Program-made: the position numbers and the translations under genes
Notes under the pieces: model-generated
What the model saw: the letters and a program-made list of their open reading frames with translations, nothing else
The model's database searches: none
Told to the model about the DNA's origin: nothing
Source: a virus
Virus record (IMG/VR): IMGVR_UViG_3300048592_001406
Span: 1 to 47,166 of that record
Length of the DNA stretch: 47,166 bases
Reading direction: 5' to 3' (one strand)
Part shown: positions 16,310 to 23,922 of the stretch, piece by piece
How the letters are laid out: each line of letters starts with the position of its first letter
How positions within the stretch are numbered: the first letter of the stretch is position 1

Positions 16310-16362
16310 GAGAGCGTCTGAGCCCAACAATGGGCATTTGTCCGGGTTGTCAGCACTTGAGA

Positions 16363-16527
16363 TTAGTCGCTCGCCTCGTCCCGGTCAAAGGATTTTCGCT
16401 GCGTGTCGTCTTCCACCTTCACCGTCTGAGCGGGTTCGAGGATGAGCCGAACCGACTTTTCTCCCGGATTGATGATGCGGACGCCGTTGGCGACCTTCGA
16501 TTGTTGGGCCTTGATCGTCACAAACAT
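16363..16527 (-). CDS. Small hypothetical protein (54 aa)
   Basis: A 54-residue protein (MFVTIKAQQSKVANGVRIIN at the start, RDEASD at the end) with a beta-rich core and charged C terminus. A purine-rich AAAGGGGG lies about ten nt before the ATG. It follows the chaperone extension by 68 nt and precedes the terminator. It is probably a small tail accessory protein. It contains no recognisable motif. Confidence 0.55.
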   Translation of the reverse strand: MFVTIKAQQSKVANGVRIINPGEKSVRLILEPAQTVKVEDDTQRKSFDRDEASD

Positions 16528-16595
16528 GGCTTCCAAGCCCCCTTTGCTGTCTTAGCCGGTGCTTCCTTCCTGCCTACCGTAGGCCGTCACCGCGC

Positions 16596-16856
16596 TCACC
16601 ACCGCGCGGCGACCTGGCTCATCAGCTGCGCCAGGTAAAAATCGTTGCGGATTTTTCGCGCCCGCTCCTCGTCGCCGGTGGCCAGCCAGGCCAGCCGGTA
16701 GATCTCGTGCGTGTTCAGGCCGCGGAGGTTCCCGAAACGCAGTTGCCACTCCGCTTGCACGTGCGGCAGATTCTCCAGCCAACTGCGGAGTTTTACGCCG
16801 CTCCATCCGCTGGGGTCAACTCCGTACCAGTAGGCGACTCGACAGGCTGGGAGCTC
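16596..16856 (-). CDS. Tail assembly chaperone, -1 frame extension (gpT-like)
   Basis: These 86 codons are open in the -1 frame directly after the slip site and have no credible start of their own. They begin ELPACRVAYWYGVDPSGW, contain the helical segment THEIYRLAWLATGDEE, and end LAQLMSQVAARW. Slipping at 16862-16856 would give a 220-residue fusion to the upstream protein, the standard gpG/gpGT arrangement of siphophage tail chaperones, which hold the tape measure protein during tail-tube polymerisation. The frame continues across the 0-frame stop at 16793. A minus-strand open frame at 16552-16806 in a third frame is not credible. Confidence 0.85.
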   Translation of the reverse strand, partial: ELPACRVAYWYGVDPSGWSGVKLRSWLENLPHVQAEWQLRFGNLRGLNTHEIYRLAWLATGDEERARKIRNDFYLAQLMSQVAARW

Positions 16857-17257
16857 TTTTTTTTTAGGCTCCGCATCTGCCCGCAGACGATCTCGTAGAA
16901 CTGCGCCGCGGCCTTCCGAGTGACCGGCGGCGTCCCGTACTGTTCGACCAGCAAAGTGACCACGTCATCCAGAAACGACTGATCTGGCGCCACGTCCTGG
17001 CTACCACACTGTGGGCACCGAATACGTTGGCCTGGCTCGCGAGGGTGCGATCGGTTGGTCCATTGAGCCCCACAGGGGACCAGCTTGTCTGGATTGGCCG
17101 GATCCGACAGCTTGGCCTTGCAGAGGATCGGGTCATCCTCGTGCCGGCGGTCGATCTCGCTCAGTTGATCGCCGGCTTTGTAGGGGTCGACGTGGATCTC
17201 TTTCCCGCGAATCGTGATCGCCAGGAATCCTTCATCCTCGATTTCAATTGCGGGCAT
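16793..17257 (-). CDS. Tail assembly chaperone (gpG-like, 0 frame)
   Basis: A 154-residue protein of the tail assembly chaperone position. It has an N-terminal beta region (FLAITIRGKEIHVDPY), four central Cys in two pairs (CKAKL/VPCG and CPQCG), and a helical region (FLDDVVTLLVEQYG). The shift occurs after Lys134, so the shared part is 134 residues and the 0-frame tail is 20. It lies 3 nt after the 549-residue tail protein. Unusually it is downstream of the probable tape measure, whereas in most siphophages chaperone precedes tape measure. The role is inferred from the frameshift architecture and position rather than from strong sequence identity. Confidence 0.8.
   Translation of the reverse strand: MPAIEIEDEGFLAITIRGKEIHVDPYKAGDQLSEIDRRHEDDPILCKAKLSDPANPDKLVPCGAQWTNRSHPREPGQRIRCPQCGSQDVAPDQSFLDDVVTLLVEQYGTPPVTRKAAAQFYEIVCGQMRSLKKKSSQPVESPTGTELTPADGAA
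16856..16862 (-). promoter_or_regulatory. -1 ribosomal frameshift site of the tail chaperone, A AAA AAG
   Basis: The minus strand reads CTA AAA AAA AAG AGC in frame, nine A then G. The heptamer A AAA AAG is preceded by GGAG at 16872-16869, six nt upstream, a spacing suited to an internal Shine-Dalgarno stimulator as in dnaX. Slipping moves reading into the 86-codon extension. It is identical in run length to the site at the end of the portal gene. Confidence 0.85.
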
Positions 17258-17260
17258 GAT

Positions 17261-18910
17261 TTATACGCACTCGTTAGGGGTGGGACGGGGACCGGAGAAC
17301 AACGCATTCGTGCCGCGCGCCGGTTCCAGTAATTCATACAGCACGGCCCAGCGGCCTTTGTACAGCGGACAATCGAAAAACGACAGGAACGGGGTGTCCG
17401 GAATGTCATAGTTGACAGCCAGTTGCCGCACGGCGGCGCCGCCGACACTAACCAGGCGCGGCGGCTCCGGCTTGTACTGGAGGCGAATCGCCGAACCCGT
17501 CATCAGGATGAACTGATCGGGCGCCGACTGGTATTGTCTGATGTGCTGAGTCCATGAACTCGAATAGCTTGGGTTCGCTTCCGGTAGGTACCGTTGCGCG
17601 AACCGATGAAGCACGCTCTGCTGTTCCAGGATGGCTTTAATGTCATTTTGATACTTGAGATAACTGCGCGCCGGATTGATTGCCTGACAGTCGAGCCCGG
17701 CTTTAATCGAACCCGACAGCGTCTTGTAGCTCCCAGCATCCTTCCCCAACGTGGCTCCGGGAAAGCTGGCGCACACGTCAACAATCATGTCTTCTGTGTT
17801 GTTCCACTTCAAGCCGGCGGAGCCGCGGTTGCTCCACGGCGTCCGCATACTGGCGGCCCATTGCGAATAATCTGAACCTGGGACGGGCGCCCATAGGCCC
17901 GTTGAAGTGAGGATTTCGTGCAAACAGGTCACCATCATGTACTGCACGGAAAAATAGCTGCTCCGCGTGAACAGTTTGTGAGCAAACTTGAACCGCAGCG
18001 GCACGATAATGCCGCGCGTCGAGCTTTGGGTCACCTTCTGCAGATCGACGGCCTTTTGCGCCAGGATGGCAAAGAACTTCTGCCCTGCCACGCTTGGATG
18101 CACACTCTTGGCCGTCGTCATAGTGCCCTGCAGCGTACCGATGAGCTGCGCGAACCCATGGCCGGTCGACTCGATGGAGTACTCCAGGTCTGCTTTCACG
18201 ATGCCGGCTGGGTAAGGGTCGCCGTCCAGTTCGATATCAGTGACGGAGAATTCCAGCCGGTTTTTCGCTTCGTCGATGCGGCGAATGCGCGGACCGCGGC
18301 GAAACCCCGGCGGCGTGTTAAAGGTGAGCCGGTCCCATTTCTCATCGACGTTGTCCAGGATCTGCCGGCTGGCGACTCCTCTGGAGATTGGTATCTCTAC
18401 GTATCCGGTAATCGTCCGCGTCGTCAGATGCTCGTCATTGACGGCATACACAATGTCATAGTTGAACGCCATGAGTGGGAACGACTGCGAGCTGCTCACG
18501 CAGCGACTCATATGGAAATCACACTCCCATACCACGTGCCACGCAAGCTGGCCTCCCCATGGGTCGCAAGCGATCATTCGAGGTTTGGCGCCCCATAGCA
18601 TGTCAGCGCGGGGATTGCCGCGACTCGTGTTGATATCAGTATCAAAGCCAATATCCTCGATAATGAGCGTCTTGCCGGCCTGCGTCAGCGCGTCCTGGAC
18701 CGCCTTCATATTGGTCTGCTGCGCGGCCAGTGTCGCGCCGTACACGATCGTATCGACGCGCAGGCGGTACACGATGCATGTGACGGTGCGCTCCGCACGA
18801 TCGTACCGCGGCCTCCCTTCGATGGTGGCTTTAGTCAGCCCGTGAAAGGTGTAACCGTTGTAAGTGATCGTCCCGTAAACGGACGTGCCGAGATCTTTAA
18901 TTGTGGTCAT
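17261..18910 (-). CDS. Putative tail protein (549 aa)
   Basis: A 549-residue protein of mixed alpha/beta character without TM segments. The first ~130 residues (TSVYGTITYNGYTFHGLTKA ... TVTCIVYRLRVDTIVYG) look like a beta-barrel such as those of distal tail or tube-initiator proteins. The middle is Arg-rich (GFRRGPRIRRIDEAKNRLEF) and the C-terminal region is helical. It begins at the base after the previous stop and is followed by the chaperone. It is probably a tail component that joins tube and tip. I do not recognise the family, so the role rests on its place between the tape-measure candidate and the chaperone. Confidence 0.6.
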   Translation of the reverse strand: MTTIKDLGTSVYGTITYNGYTFHGLTKATIEGRPRYDRAERTVTCIVYRLRVDTIVYGATLAAQQTNMKAVQDALTQAGKTLIIEDIGFDTDINTSRGNPRADMLWGAKPRMIACDPWGGQLAWHVVWECDFHMSRCVSSSQSFPLMAFNYDIVYAVNDEHLTTRTITGYVEIPISRGVASRQILDNVDEKWDRLTFNTPPGFRRGPRIRRIDEAKNRLEFSVTDIELDGDPYPAGIVKADLEYSIESTGHGFAQLIGTLQGTMTTAKSVHPSVAGQKFFAILAQKAVDLQKVTQSSTRGIIVPLRFKFAHKLFTRSSYFSVQYMMVTCLHEILTSTGLWAPVPGSDYSQWAASMRTPWSNRGSAGLKWNNTEDMIVDVCASFPGATLGKDAGSYKTLSGSIKAGLDCQAINPARSYLKYQNDIKAILEQQSVLHRFAQRYLPEANPSYSSSWTQHIRQYQSAPDQFILMTGSAIRLQYKPEPPRLVSVGGAAVRQLAVNYDIPDTPFLSFFDCPLYKGRWAVLYELLEPARGTNALFSGPRPTPNECV

Positions 18911-20701
18911 TTACAGCCCCAACGCAGGTTCGCCACCCGCGAAATCAGTTGGCAACTTCACCACTCGGCCGCCCCCGCCATTGCCACCGTAGGTCCGGCC
19001 GTTGTAATCGACCGATAATGGTTCTTCGTGAGCAAAGATCGATCGGAGTAGATCGTTGGGCTGCTTATCTTTTGCACTGATGTAACCATTGACAATCTCA
19101 ACCAACGACCTGACGGCCTTTTCCCCAGGTACGACGTGGTCAAGCAGCGCACCGAAAATCCGCTCCAGAATGCTTCGCTGGTTCTCTTGTCCCTTTTCTG
19201 CCAAGTTGGCCAAGAACTCCATGTATGGATTGATGCGATCCAAGGCTGCACCCTCGATGGCATCGCCTACACGATCCATTGCCCGTTTGAGCTCCGCCCG
19301 GTTGTCGGTAAAGGTAGCCAGACGCTCGCCTAAGAAGTCCGCCGACTCTTTTCGTGCGAGCAGATCCCGAGCTTGCTGGTTCGCACGTGCCGCGGCGAGT
19401 GCGGCATTGAACGGAGATAATTCCTCTACCGACCGATTCAGTTCATTGGCTAATGCCTCCGCGGCGCCCGCCACGGCTTTAAAACCGAGCACGATGGCAC
19501 TGCCGGCAGCGACAACGAGCCCCACCACCGGCAGCGACAGTCCGGCGGCCAACGCGCCGCCTCCGGCCGCAGCTCCTCCGGCAGCCACTCCGCCTGCGCT
19601 GGCAGTCGCGCCCGTTGCTGCCGGCAGTGCCGGCGCAAGTGCCGCGGCGCCCGCAGCGGCGCCAGGACCGACCGGAGGCGGAGGGGGAGGAGGTGGCGCC
19701 GCCTTGCCGGGCGCTACCGGCGGTTCAGTGGGCTTGGCCTGCTCTTTGGGTGGCTGCCCAAACGGCGGCATGTGATGGACTTCGGTCCCGCGCCCCTCGG
19801 CAATTTGAGGCTGCCTGCCGGTCGGGCCAAGGTCGGTCTCTTGGGCTGCCTTTCGTGGCGCGACGGGCTCGCGCGGCGCTACCTCAGGTTTTTTGGGCGG
19901 CGCCGCCGAATCCAGGGGCGCCGCCGCTGGCGAAGCGCTGGGCTCGCGGATCGGTTCCGTCGCTGCTGACGCCTCTCCTGGCGCTGGCTGCTCTCGTTGC
20001 AAGCGCTCCGCGATTCCGGAGGCGATCTGCTCTGCCGCGTCGGCAATCGATTTCGCCCCGCCAGGAGCCGCGGGAGGTTTTTCGTCGCCCGCTGGTGTGG
20101 CCGGCTCTGGGGCTTGGCCGGCACTGGCCGGAGGCGGCTCCGGGTTCGGGTCCGGCTTGCGCGGTGCCTGTGGCTGGTCGGACTCTGGCACAGAGCGAGT
20201 CGGCGGCTGATCTTCGACGGGAGGCGACGGCTGGACCGGATCAGCCGGCTCAATCGGCTCCGGCACGGCAACCGTGGGCTTGCTCTGTTCCGCCTGCCCT
20301 GGCTCGACGCCGCGCAGCCAGTTGACCGTGGCTGCCAGCGCATCGGTGATCGCGCCGGAGACGAACTGATTGCCCAGCAGCGGACTGGCCAGATCGAGCG
20401 CTCTGCCGATGCCTGGCAAGTGTCCCAGGAATTTGAGCATCTCGCGCTGTAGTTGCAGGATCTCGCCGCGTGCGGCCGGCGCGGGACCTTGCTCCTCCCC
20501 CGGAGCGACACCTGGCGCGTCGCTGGCCGGCCCCCCTTTTTTCGCCGCTGGCGGCGCGTCCGCCGCATCCCCGGGGCCCACGTGCGGCGGCGCAGGTTTC
20601 CCCTTGCCGCCGTCGCTTGGCAGTGGCGGCGGTGTGGGAGAATCCGTGTTCCCCGGTCCGCTTCCATCTTCGAGCACGAACCGGATTGTTGCGCCGTCCA
20701 C
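18911..20701 (-). CDS. Probable tail tape measure / tail-length protein with Pro-rich N terminus
   Basis: A 596-residue protein. Residues 1-~380 are low-complexity Pro/Ala/Glu with long Gln/Pro stretches and a run of nine Pro near 340. Residues ~385-420 form an Ala/Gly hydrophobic segment (VGLVVAAGSAIVLGFKAVAG). The C-terminal ~190 residues are helical (ELKRAMDRVGDAIEGAALDR, NPYMEFLANLAEKG). A hydrophobic patch amid helices, placed directly after the tail tube gene, fits a tape measure protein. The extended Pro-rich half is atypical. A GTG start at 20701 has GGAG eight nt before it. It might instead be a tail-tip scaffold. Confidence comes mainly from gene order. Confidence 0.55.
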   Translation of the reverse strand: MDGATIRFVLEDGSGPGNTDSPTPPPLPSDGGKGKPAPPHVGPGDAADAPPAAKKGGPASDAPGVAPGEEQGPAPAARGEILQLQREMLKFLGHLPGIGRALDLASPLLGNQFVSGAITDALAATVNWLRGVEPGQAEQSKPTVAVPEPIEPADPVQPSPPVEDQPPTRSVPESDQPQAPRKPDPNPEPPPASAGQAPEPATPAGDEKPPAAPGGAKSIADAAEQIASGIAERLQREQPAPGEASAATEPIREPSASPAAAPLDSAAPPKKPEVAPREPVAPRKAAQETDLGPTGRQPQIAEGRGTEVHHMPPFGQPPKEQAKPTEPPVAPGKAAPPPPPPPPVGPGAAAGAAALAPALPAATGATASAGGVAAGGAAAGGGALAAGLSLPVVGLVVAAGSAIVLGFKAVAGAAEALANELNRSVEELSPFNAALAAARANQQARDLLARKESADFLGERLATFTDNRAELKRAMDRVGDAIEGAALDRINPYMEFLANLAEKGQENQRSILERIFGALLDHVVPGEKAVRSLVEIVNGYISAKDKQPNDLLRSIFAHEEPLSVDYNGRTYGGNGGGGRVVKLPTDFAGGEPALGL

Positions 20702-20717
20702 GCATCACGCTCCGCGC

Positions 20718-21224
20718 TTAAGGCTGGGTGATAGAAAACAGCCGGATCGTGCCGCTGGAGTCGTACGGCAGCAGTTCGAAGATCACGGGGATATCCCGCT
20801 CGTCTGGCCCGAACAGCAGATTGATGTCATTTTCCGGAGCAATCTTCGCCAGATTGGCCGTGAACAACGTCGGGCCGGCTGTGGCGGCTGGAGTGCCGGC
20901 CGTCGGTGTCAAGGTGATGACCTTGGCGACGTCGCTGGCCAGACGGCCAATCACGCCCAGCGTGCCATCGAAAGTGCCGCTGGCCGACCAGGGCCAGATG
21001 GCCGCGCGGACTGCCGGCTTCCATTCCTTGAAGGTGACGGCCAGCAGCGCGTTGACCCCGCGGTAAATGCCGTCGATCTTGGTGTCGCCAAACCGATTGG
21101 TGTCCTGAATCGCCTTTTCCTTGAAGCGCCAACGGAGGTTTTGGCCGCCACTCGTCACAAGCCCCACGGCAACGCTGTCGTAGGTCATGACGTATTCGCC
21201 GGGCGCGAAGATGCCGAGTCCCAT
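20718..21224 (-). CDS. Major tail tube protein candidate
   Basis: A 168-residue beta-rich protein with the features of tail tube proteins: an N-terminal MGLGIFAPGEYVMTYDSVAV, the segment RFGDTKIDGIYRGVNALLAV, and a flexible Thr/Ala loop near 110. Tail tube proteins polymerise into the hollow tail through which DNA passes. The ATG at 21224 follows AAAGGA. It comes after the tail-terminator-like protein and before the tape-measure candidate, the usual order. No sheath-like gene accompanies it, so a long non-contractile tail is likely. Confidence 0.7.
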   Translation of the reverse strand: MGLGIFAPGEYVMTYDSVAVGLVTSGGQNLRWRFKEKAIQDTNRFGDTKIDGIYRGVNALLAVTFKEWKPAVRAAIWPWSASGTFDGTLGVIGRLASDVAKVITLTPTAGTPAATAGPTLFTANLAKIAPENDINLLFGPDERDIPVIFELLPYDSSGTIRLFSITQP

Positions 21225-21239
21225 TGAGGATTCCTTTCG

Positions 21240-21800
21240 TTAGGTTGCCACGTCCATCGCTTGCACTCGGGTACCGCCGCGGAATGGCAGCACGCGGACA
21301 AGGAATTGATCCGTCGCCTTTTCGCTGAAAACCCACTCCGGCCCCTTGGGCATCGATCGAGCGCGCCCGAGAAACCACAGCGGATGTTGAAAAATGTCGC
21401 CGTTGCCGGCCGACGGAACGCCGGCCAAGGTGCACGCGGCCGCTCGGACAGCATGGCTGTTATGGATCGTCGTCTTGATCGTGCTTTCCAGCGGATCGAG
21501 TCCGTTGATCGCTTGCAGATAAGCCGAGTTCTGGCGGTCCTGCGCGAACTTGCCCATCCGCTTCGTGATAAACACGTCGATCGAGAACACTTCGCGGAGG
21601 AAAGCATGCTCGGTGCTTTCGACCTTGCTTTCGTCGATCGACACGTACCAGTCAGCGAACGTGGCCGGCGGATGACCGCCGGGATGGACGCCGACATAGT
21701 TCCGAGCCTGCGCGCTAACCTCGCCTGGAATGTGGGGGACCAGCGCAGTTCGCAGGGCGTCCTGCACCGCTTCCAGCAGTGCGCCAATGCCAATGCTCAT
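21240..21800 (-). CDS. Head-tail joining / tail terminator-like protein
   Basis: A 186-residue protein starting MSIGIGALLEAVQDALRTAL. It shows an alpha-helical N terminus, a central beta region (YVSIDESKVES, REVFSIDVFITKR) and a C-terminal strand pair (FLVRVLPFRGGTR). Size, layout and place between the gpG-like protein and the tail tube fit a tail terminator or neck protein. The start at 21800 overlaps the previous stop (ATGA); the longer frame to 21878 is an overlap artefact. Family identity is not certain. Confidence 0.6.
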   Translation of the reverse strand: MSIGIGALLEAVQDALRTALVPHIPGEVSAQARNYVGVHPGGHPPATFADWYVSIDESKVESTEHAFLREVFSIDVFITKRMGKFAQDRQNSAYLQAINGLDPLESTIKTTIHNSHAVRAAACTLAGVPSAGNGDIFQHPLWFLGRARSMPKGPEWVFSEKATDQFLVRVLPFRGGTRVQAMDVAT

Positions 21801-22582
21801 CGAGCGCGCCCTCCCAGCAGCAGACGAATCGCCTGCTCGATGCCGGAGGTCGAGGCGGAGGCCAGGAAGTGCCACCAACTCGACGGGATCTGACTTGGCT
21901 CCGGCACGATCTGCCGCCGGCGCTTTTCGCTTTTGGCGTGCTGATGATAGCCGGCGTAGGCCACCGAGCTGCCGACGATTACTTCGCCCGGGTTATGCTC
22001 GACGATCTGACCATCCGGGCCGATGTAGTGGGCATCGGCGCCAGCCTCGGTCAGCGCGCCGGGTGACAGCGAGTTGAGCAGTATGTCCCGGTCCCGGAGG
22101 ATTTCATGCTCCCGGCTGCCAAACACATCGAGCTTGGTCCGCACGCCGCGGGCCTTGGCGCGGCTCCAGGCCCAGGCCGCCGCGCGGCGCTTGGTTTCCT
22201 CGCTGAGCCCTTCGTCGGCCGCCATCCAGGTTAAGGCGCCGGCATAGTCCCGCTTCCATTGAGCCAACTCGCCCGGGCTCATGAAGCCATCTTTGCCACC
22301 TGGCGACAGACCGCCGGCCGTGCGATCGCTCTTGGGGCCGCGCTGATAGGCGAGATAACGCTTCGTGAGCGGCGGCCAGGAAATGCCGCACTCGTCGGTA
22401 CCCCCGCGTGCCTTGACGATGTACGCGAGCTTCACCTTCGAGAGCAGCGCATACGCCAGGCGCATGGCGAAACCGTGAGCGATACCGCCCTCGTCGGGCT
22501 GGCCTCCGCTTAAGATCGACACCAGACGCCGCAACTCGGATTTGAGCTGCTGGCGGGTTGCTCTCACGTAGATCGTAGTCAC
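21797..22582 (-). CDS. Mu gpG-like virion morphogenesis / tail completion protein
   Basis: A 261-residue protein with the pattern of phage virion morphogenesis and tail-completion proteins: LRDRDILLNSLSPG near residue 160, followed by VGSSVAYAGYHQHAK and RRQIVPEPSQIPSSWWHFLA. In such proteins the Tyr-x-x-xHxx-G and Pro/Arg-rich segments mark the domain that sits at the head-tail junction. The start codon is GTG at 22582 with no obvious ribosome site. It lies 12 nt after the 129-residue protein and is coupled to the next gene. Mu gpG acts in tail termination or head completion. This is a family-level call. Confidence 0.75.
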   Translation of the reverse strand: MTTIYVRATRQQLKSELRRLVSILSGGQPDEGGIAHGFAMRLAYALLSKVKLAYIVKARGGTDECGISWPPLTKRYLAYQRGPKSDRTAGGLSPGGKDGFMSPGELAQWKRDYAGALTWMAADEGLSEETKRRAAAWAWSRAKARGVRTKLDVFGSREHEILRDRDILLNSLSPGALTEAGADAHYIGPDGQIVEHNPGEVIVGSSVAYAGYHQHAKSEKRRRQIVPEPSQIPSSWWHFLASASTSGIEQAIRLLLGGRAR

Positions 22583-22594
22583 GTTATGACGCGC

Positions 22595-22984
22595 TTAGAC
22601 GTTGGGGTTGTTACTCAAGCCCTTGATCTTGATCGTGCCGGCGCTGCCGCTGGCGTTGGTGGCGAAAAAGCTGGTCACATCCGTCGCCAGCGCGAAAGCA
22701 TCTGCCAGCGAGTCGTGCCACACGTAGGGCTCGCCGGCAGCCAGCGCGATCGTGTCGGCCGGGGCGCTGCCATCGTTGGTTTCCAGCGTCATGGCCACGT
22801 CGGCAATCGCCGCGAAGAACGTGCAAGCGGAGACATCGAGGCTGCCGCCCAGATCGAGATCCGTGGTGGCGTCCGGCACATCGCGGTCGATCAGCAGCAG
22901 ATTCGTGCCGCTCTTGCTGACCTCGCTCTGATCGGTCTCGCCGCCGACGGTGAATACCTGCTTGTAGTTGGCTGTGTAGGACAT
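22595..22984 (-). CDS. Small beta-rich virion protein (129 aa)
   Basis: A 129-residue protein rich in Thr, Ala and Asp, predicted mostly beta (YKQVFTVGGETDQSEVSKSG, GSAGTIKIKGLSNNPNV). The ATG at 22984 has GGAG six nt upstream. It starts 3 nt after the 104-residue gene and lies in the connector region. It may be a capsid-decoration or neck-fibre protein. I do not recognise the family. Confidence 0.6.
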   Translation of the reverse strand: MSYTANYKQVFTVGGETDQSEVSKSGTNLLLIDRDVPDATTDLDLGGSLDVSACTFFAAIADVAMTLETNDGSAPADTIALAAGEPYVWHDSLADAFALATDVTSFFATNASGSAGTIKIKGLSNNPNV

Positions 22985-22987
22985 GCT

Positions 22988-23302
22988 TTACTCCGCGGCC
23001 TGGGGCGTCGGCTCCGTGCCGTCGACGCGCGGGAGGGTGTTGAGATCCGCCAACATCGAGGCATCGGCCACGTCGCCCGCGAAGGGCTCCAGGCCGTAGT
23101 GCCCGACATATAGGCCGGTCTGCACATCGAGGCTGCCCGCGAAGGTGAGGAAACGAACGGACCGCGGCGGGTGGACCTTGTCGCCCAACGTGAGCGGAGC
23201 GACGTTCACCTTGCCGCGGAGTGCCTTGTAGACCGCGATTTCAGCCTTGCTGATCATCGCGGGGAACATGATCGGAGCAGAGAACTTCTGTTTGGCTCTC
23301 AA
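22988..23302 (-). CDS. Small virion-operon protein, TTG start
   Basis: A 104-residue protein (RAKQKFSAPIMFPAMISKAE at the start) of unknown function. The start is a TTG whose bases overlap the previous TGA (TTGA), with GGAGG eight nt upstream, giving coupled translation. The basic N terminus and mixed beta content fit a small connector or neck component, but no family is recognised. The gene lies between the DUF1320 protein and the 129-residue protein. Confidence 0.6.
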   Translation of the reverse strand: MRAKQKFSAPIMFPAMISKAEIAVYKALRGKVNVAPLTLGDKVHPPRSVRFLTFAGSLDVQTGLYVGHYGLEPFAGDVADASMLADLNTLPRVDGTEPTPQAAE

Positions 23303-23823
23303 TTTTCAACCCTCCCTAAATCGTAAACGGGGTAATTGTTCAGACCGCCGGCGGGGTGCTGTCCTGACGAGGTGCTCGGCACGCGGCGGACCTTGTTTCG
23401 TCGGTAGCGGCCATCGACGATCATGTTGGAGACGGTCGGCGTGCTATCGACGCTCGGAAGTGCCAGGCCATCGTTGACGCTCAGATCGTCGTGCCCGTCG
23501 CGGATCCGCTTGAGATCATCGAGGTACGTTTTGACCTCGGCCGCCAACTCCTCGGGAACCGTCAGGCCGCGCCGGCGACACAGCCAGGCGGTGGCCAGAT
23601 GCGCGGTGCAGTACTTCACCCAATCGGACAGCAAGAGCTGGGACACGTCGTACCGCTGCAGCAGCCGCTGATTGACGTCGGCCGAGGCCTTAGCGATGCC
23701 CGCGGTCATCAGGCCGGCGTCCGCCGTGCCGTCCTGATCGTCGTCCAGGCGATCGAGCACGCCGAATTCGGAGAGCAAGGCCTCGACGTCCTCTTGGGTG
23801 CAGTAGGTTTGCAGCGTCGCCAC
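23299..23823 (-). CDS. Mu gp36-like (DUF1320) head-tail connector
   Basis: A 174-residue helical protein of the DUF1320/Mu gp36 type, which sits at the head-tail interface. The N-terminal QTYCTQEDVEALLSEFGVLD and the later YDVSQLLLSDWVKYCTAHLA match the expected pair of helical segments. The C-terminal tail is basic (RYRRNKVRRVP) and ends in a flexible Gly/Asn stretch. A GTG at 23823 is preceded by GGAG six nt upstream, better than the TTG codons further up. The gene begins just downstream of the terminator that follows the capsid gene, so it is expressed by read-through or from a weak promoter near there. Confidence 0.75.
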   Translation of the reverse strand: MATLQTYCTQEDVEALLSEFGVLDRLDDDQDGTADAGLMTAGIAKASADVNQRLLQRYDVSQLLLSDWVKYCTAHLATAWLCRRRGLTVPEELAAEVKTYLDDLKRIRDGHDDLSVNDGLALPSVDSTPTVSNMIVDGRYRRNKVRRVPSTSSGQHPAGGLNNYPVYDLGRVEN

Positions 23824-23835
23824 GCGTCTCTCCAA

Positions 23836-23873
23836 CAAAAACAGGCGGGCCGGGCCTAGAACCCGAGCCCGCC
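23836..23873 (-). terminator. Terminator/attenuator after the major capsid gene
   Basis: GGCGGGC (23844-23850) pairs with GCCCGCC (23867-23873), with an inner CGGG/CCCG stem and a 7-nt loop. The minus strand then reads TGTTTTTG. It lies between the capsid gene and the connector gene in one operon, so partial termination would lower connector output relative to capsid. Confidence 0.75.
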
Positions 23874-23922
23874 ATCACTGCCCCGCGTCGCCGCGAAGTT
23901 CCTGGGAAAACGGGGGGCTATC

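Noticed and set aside
16552-16806. Minus-strand 84-codon frame as an independent gene after the tail chaperone
   Set aside because: It is in a third frame with Arg/Ala-biased composition. The true continuation is the -1 frame ending at 16596.
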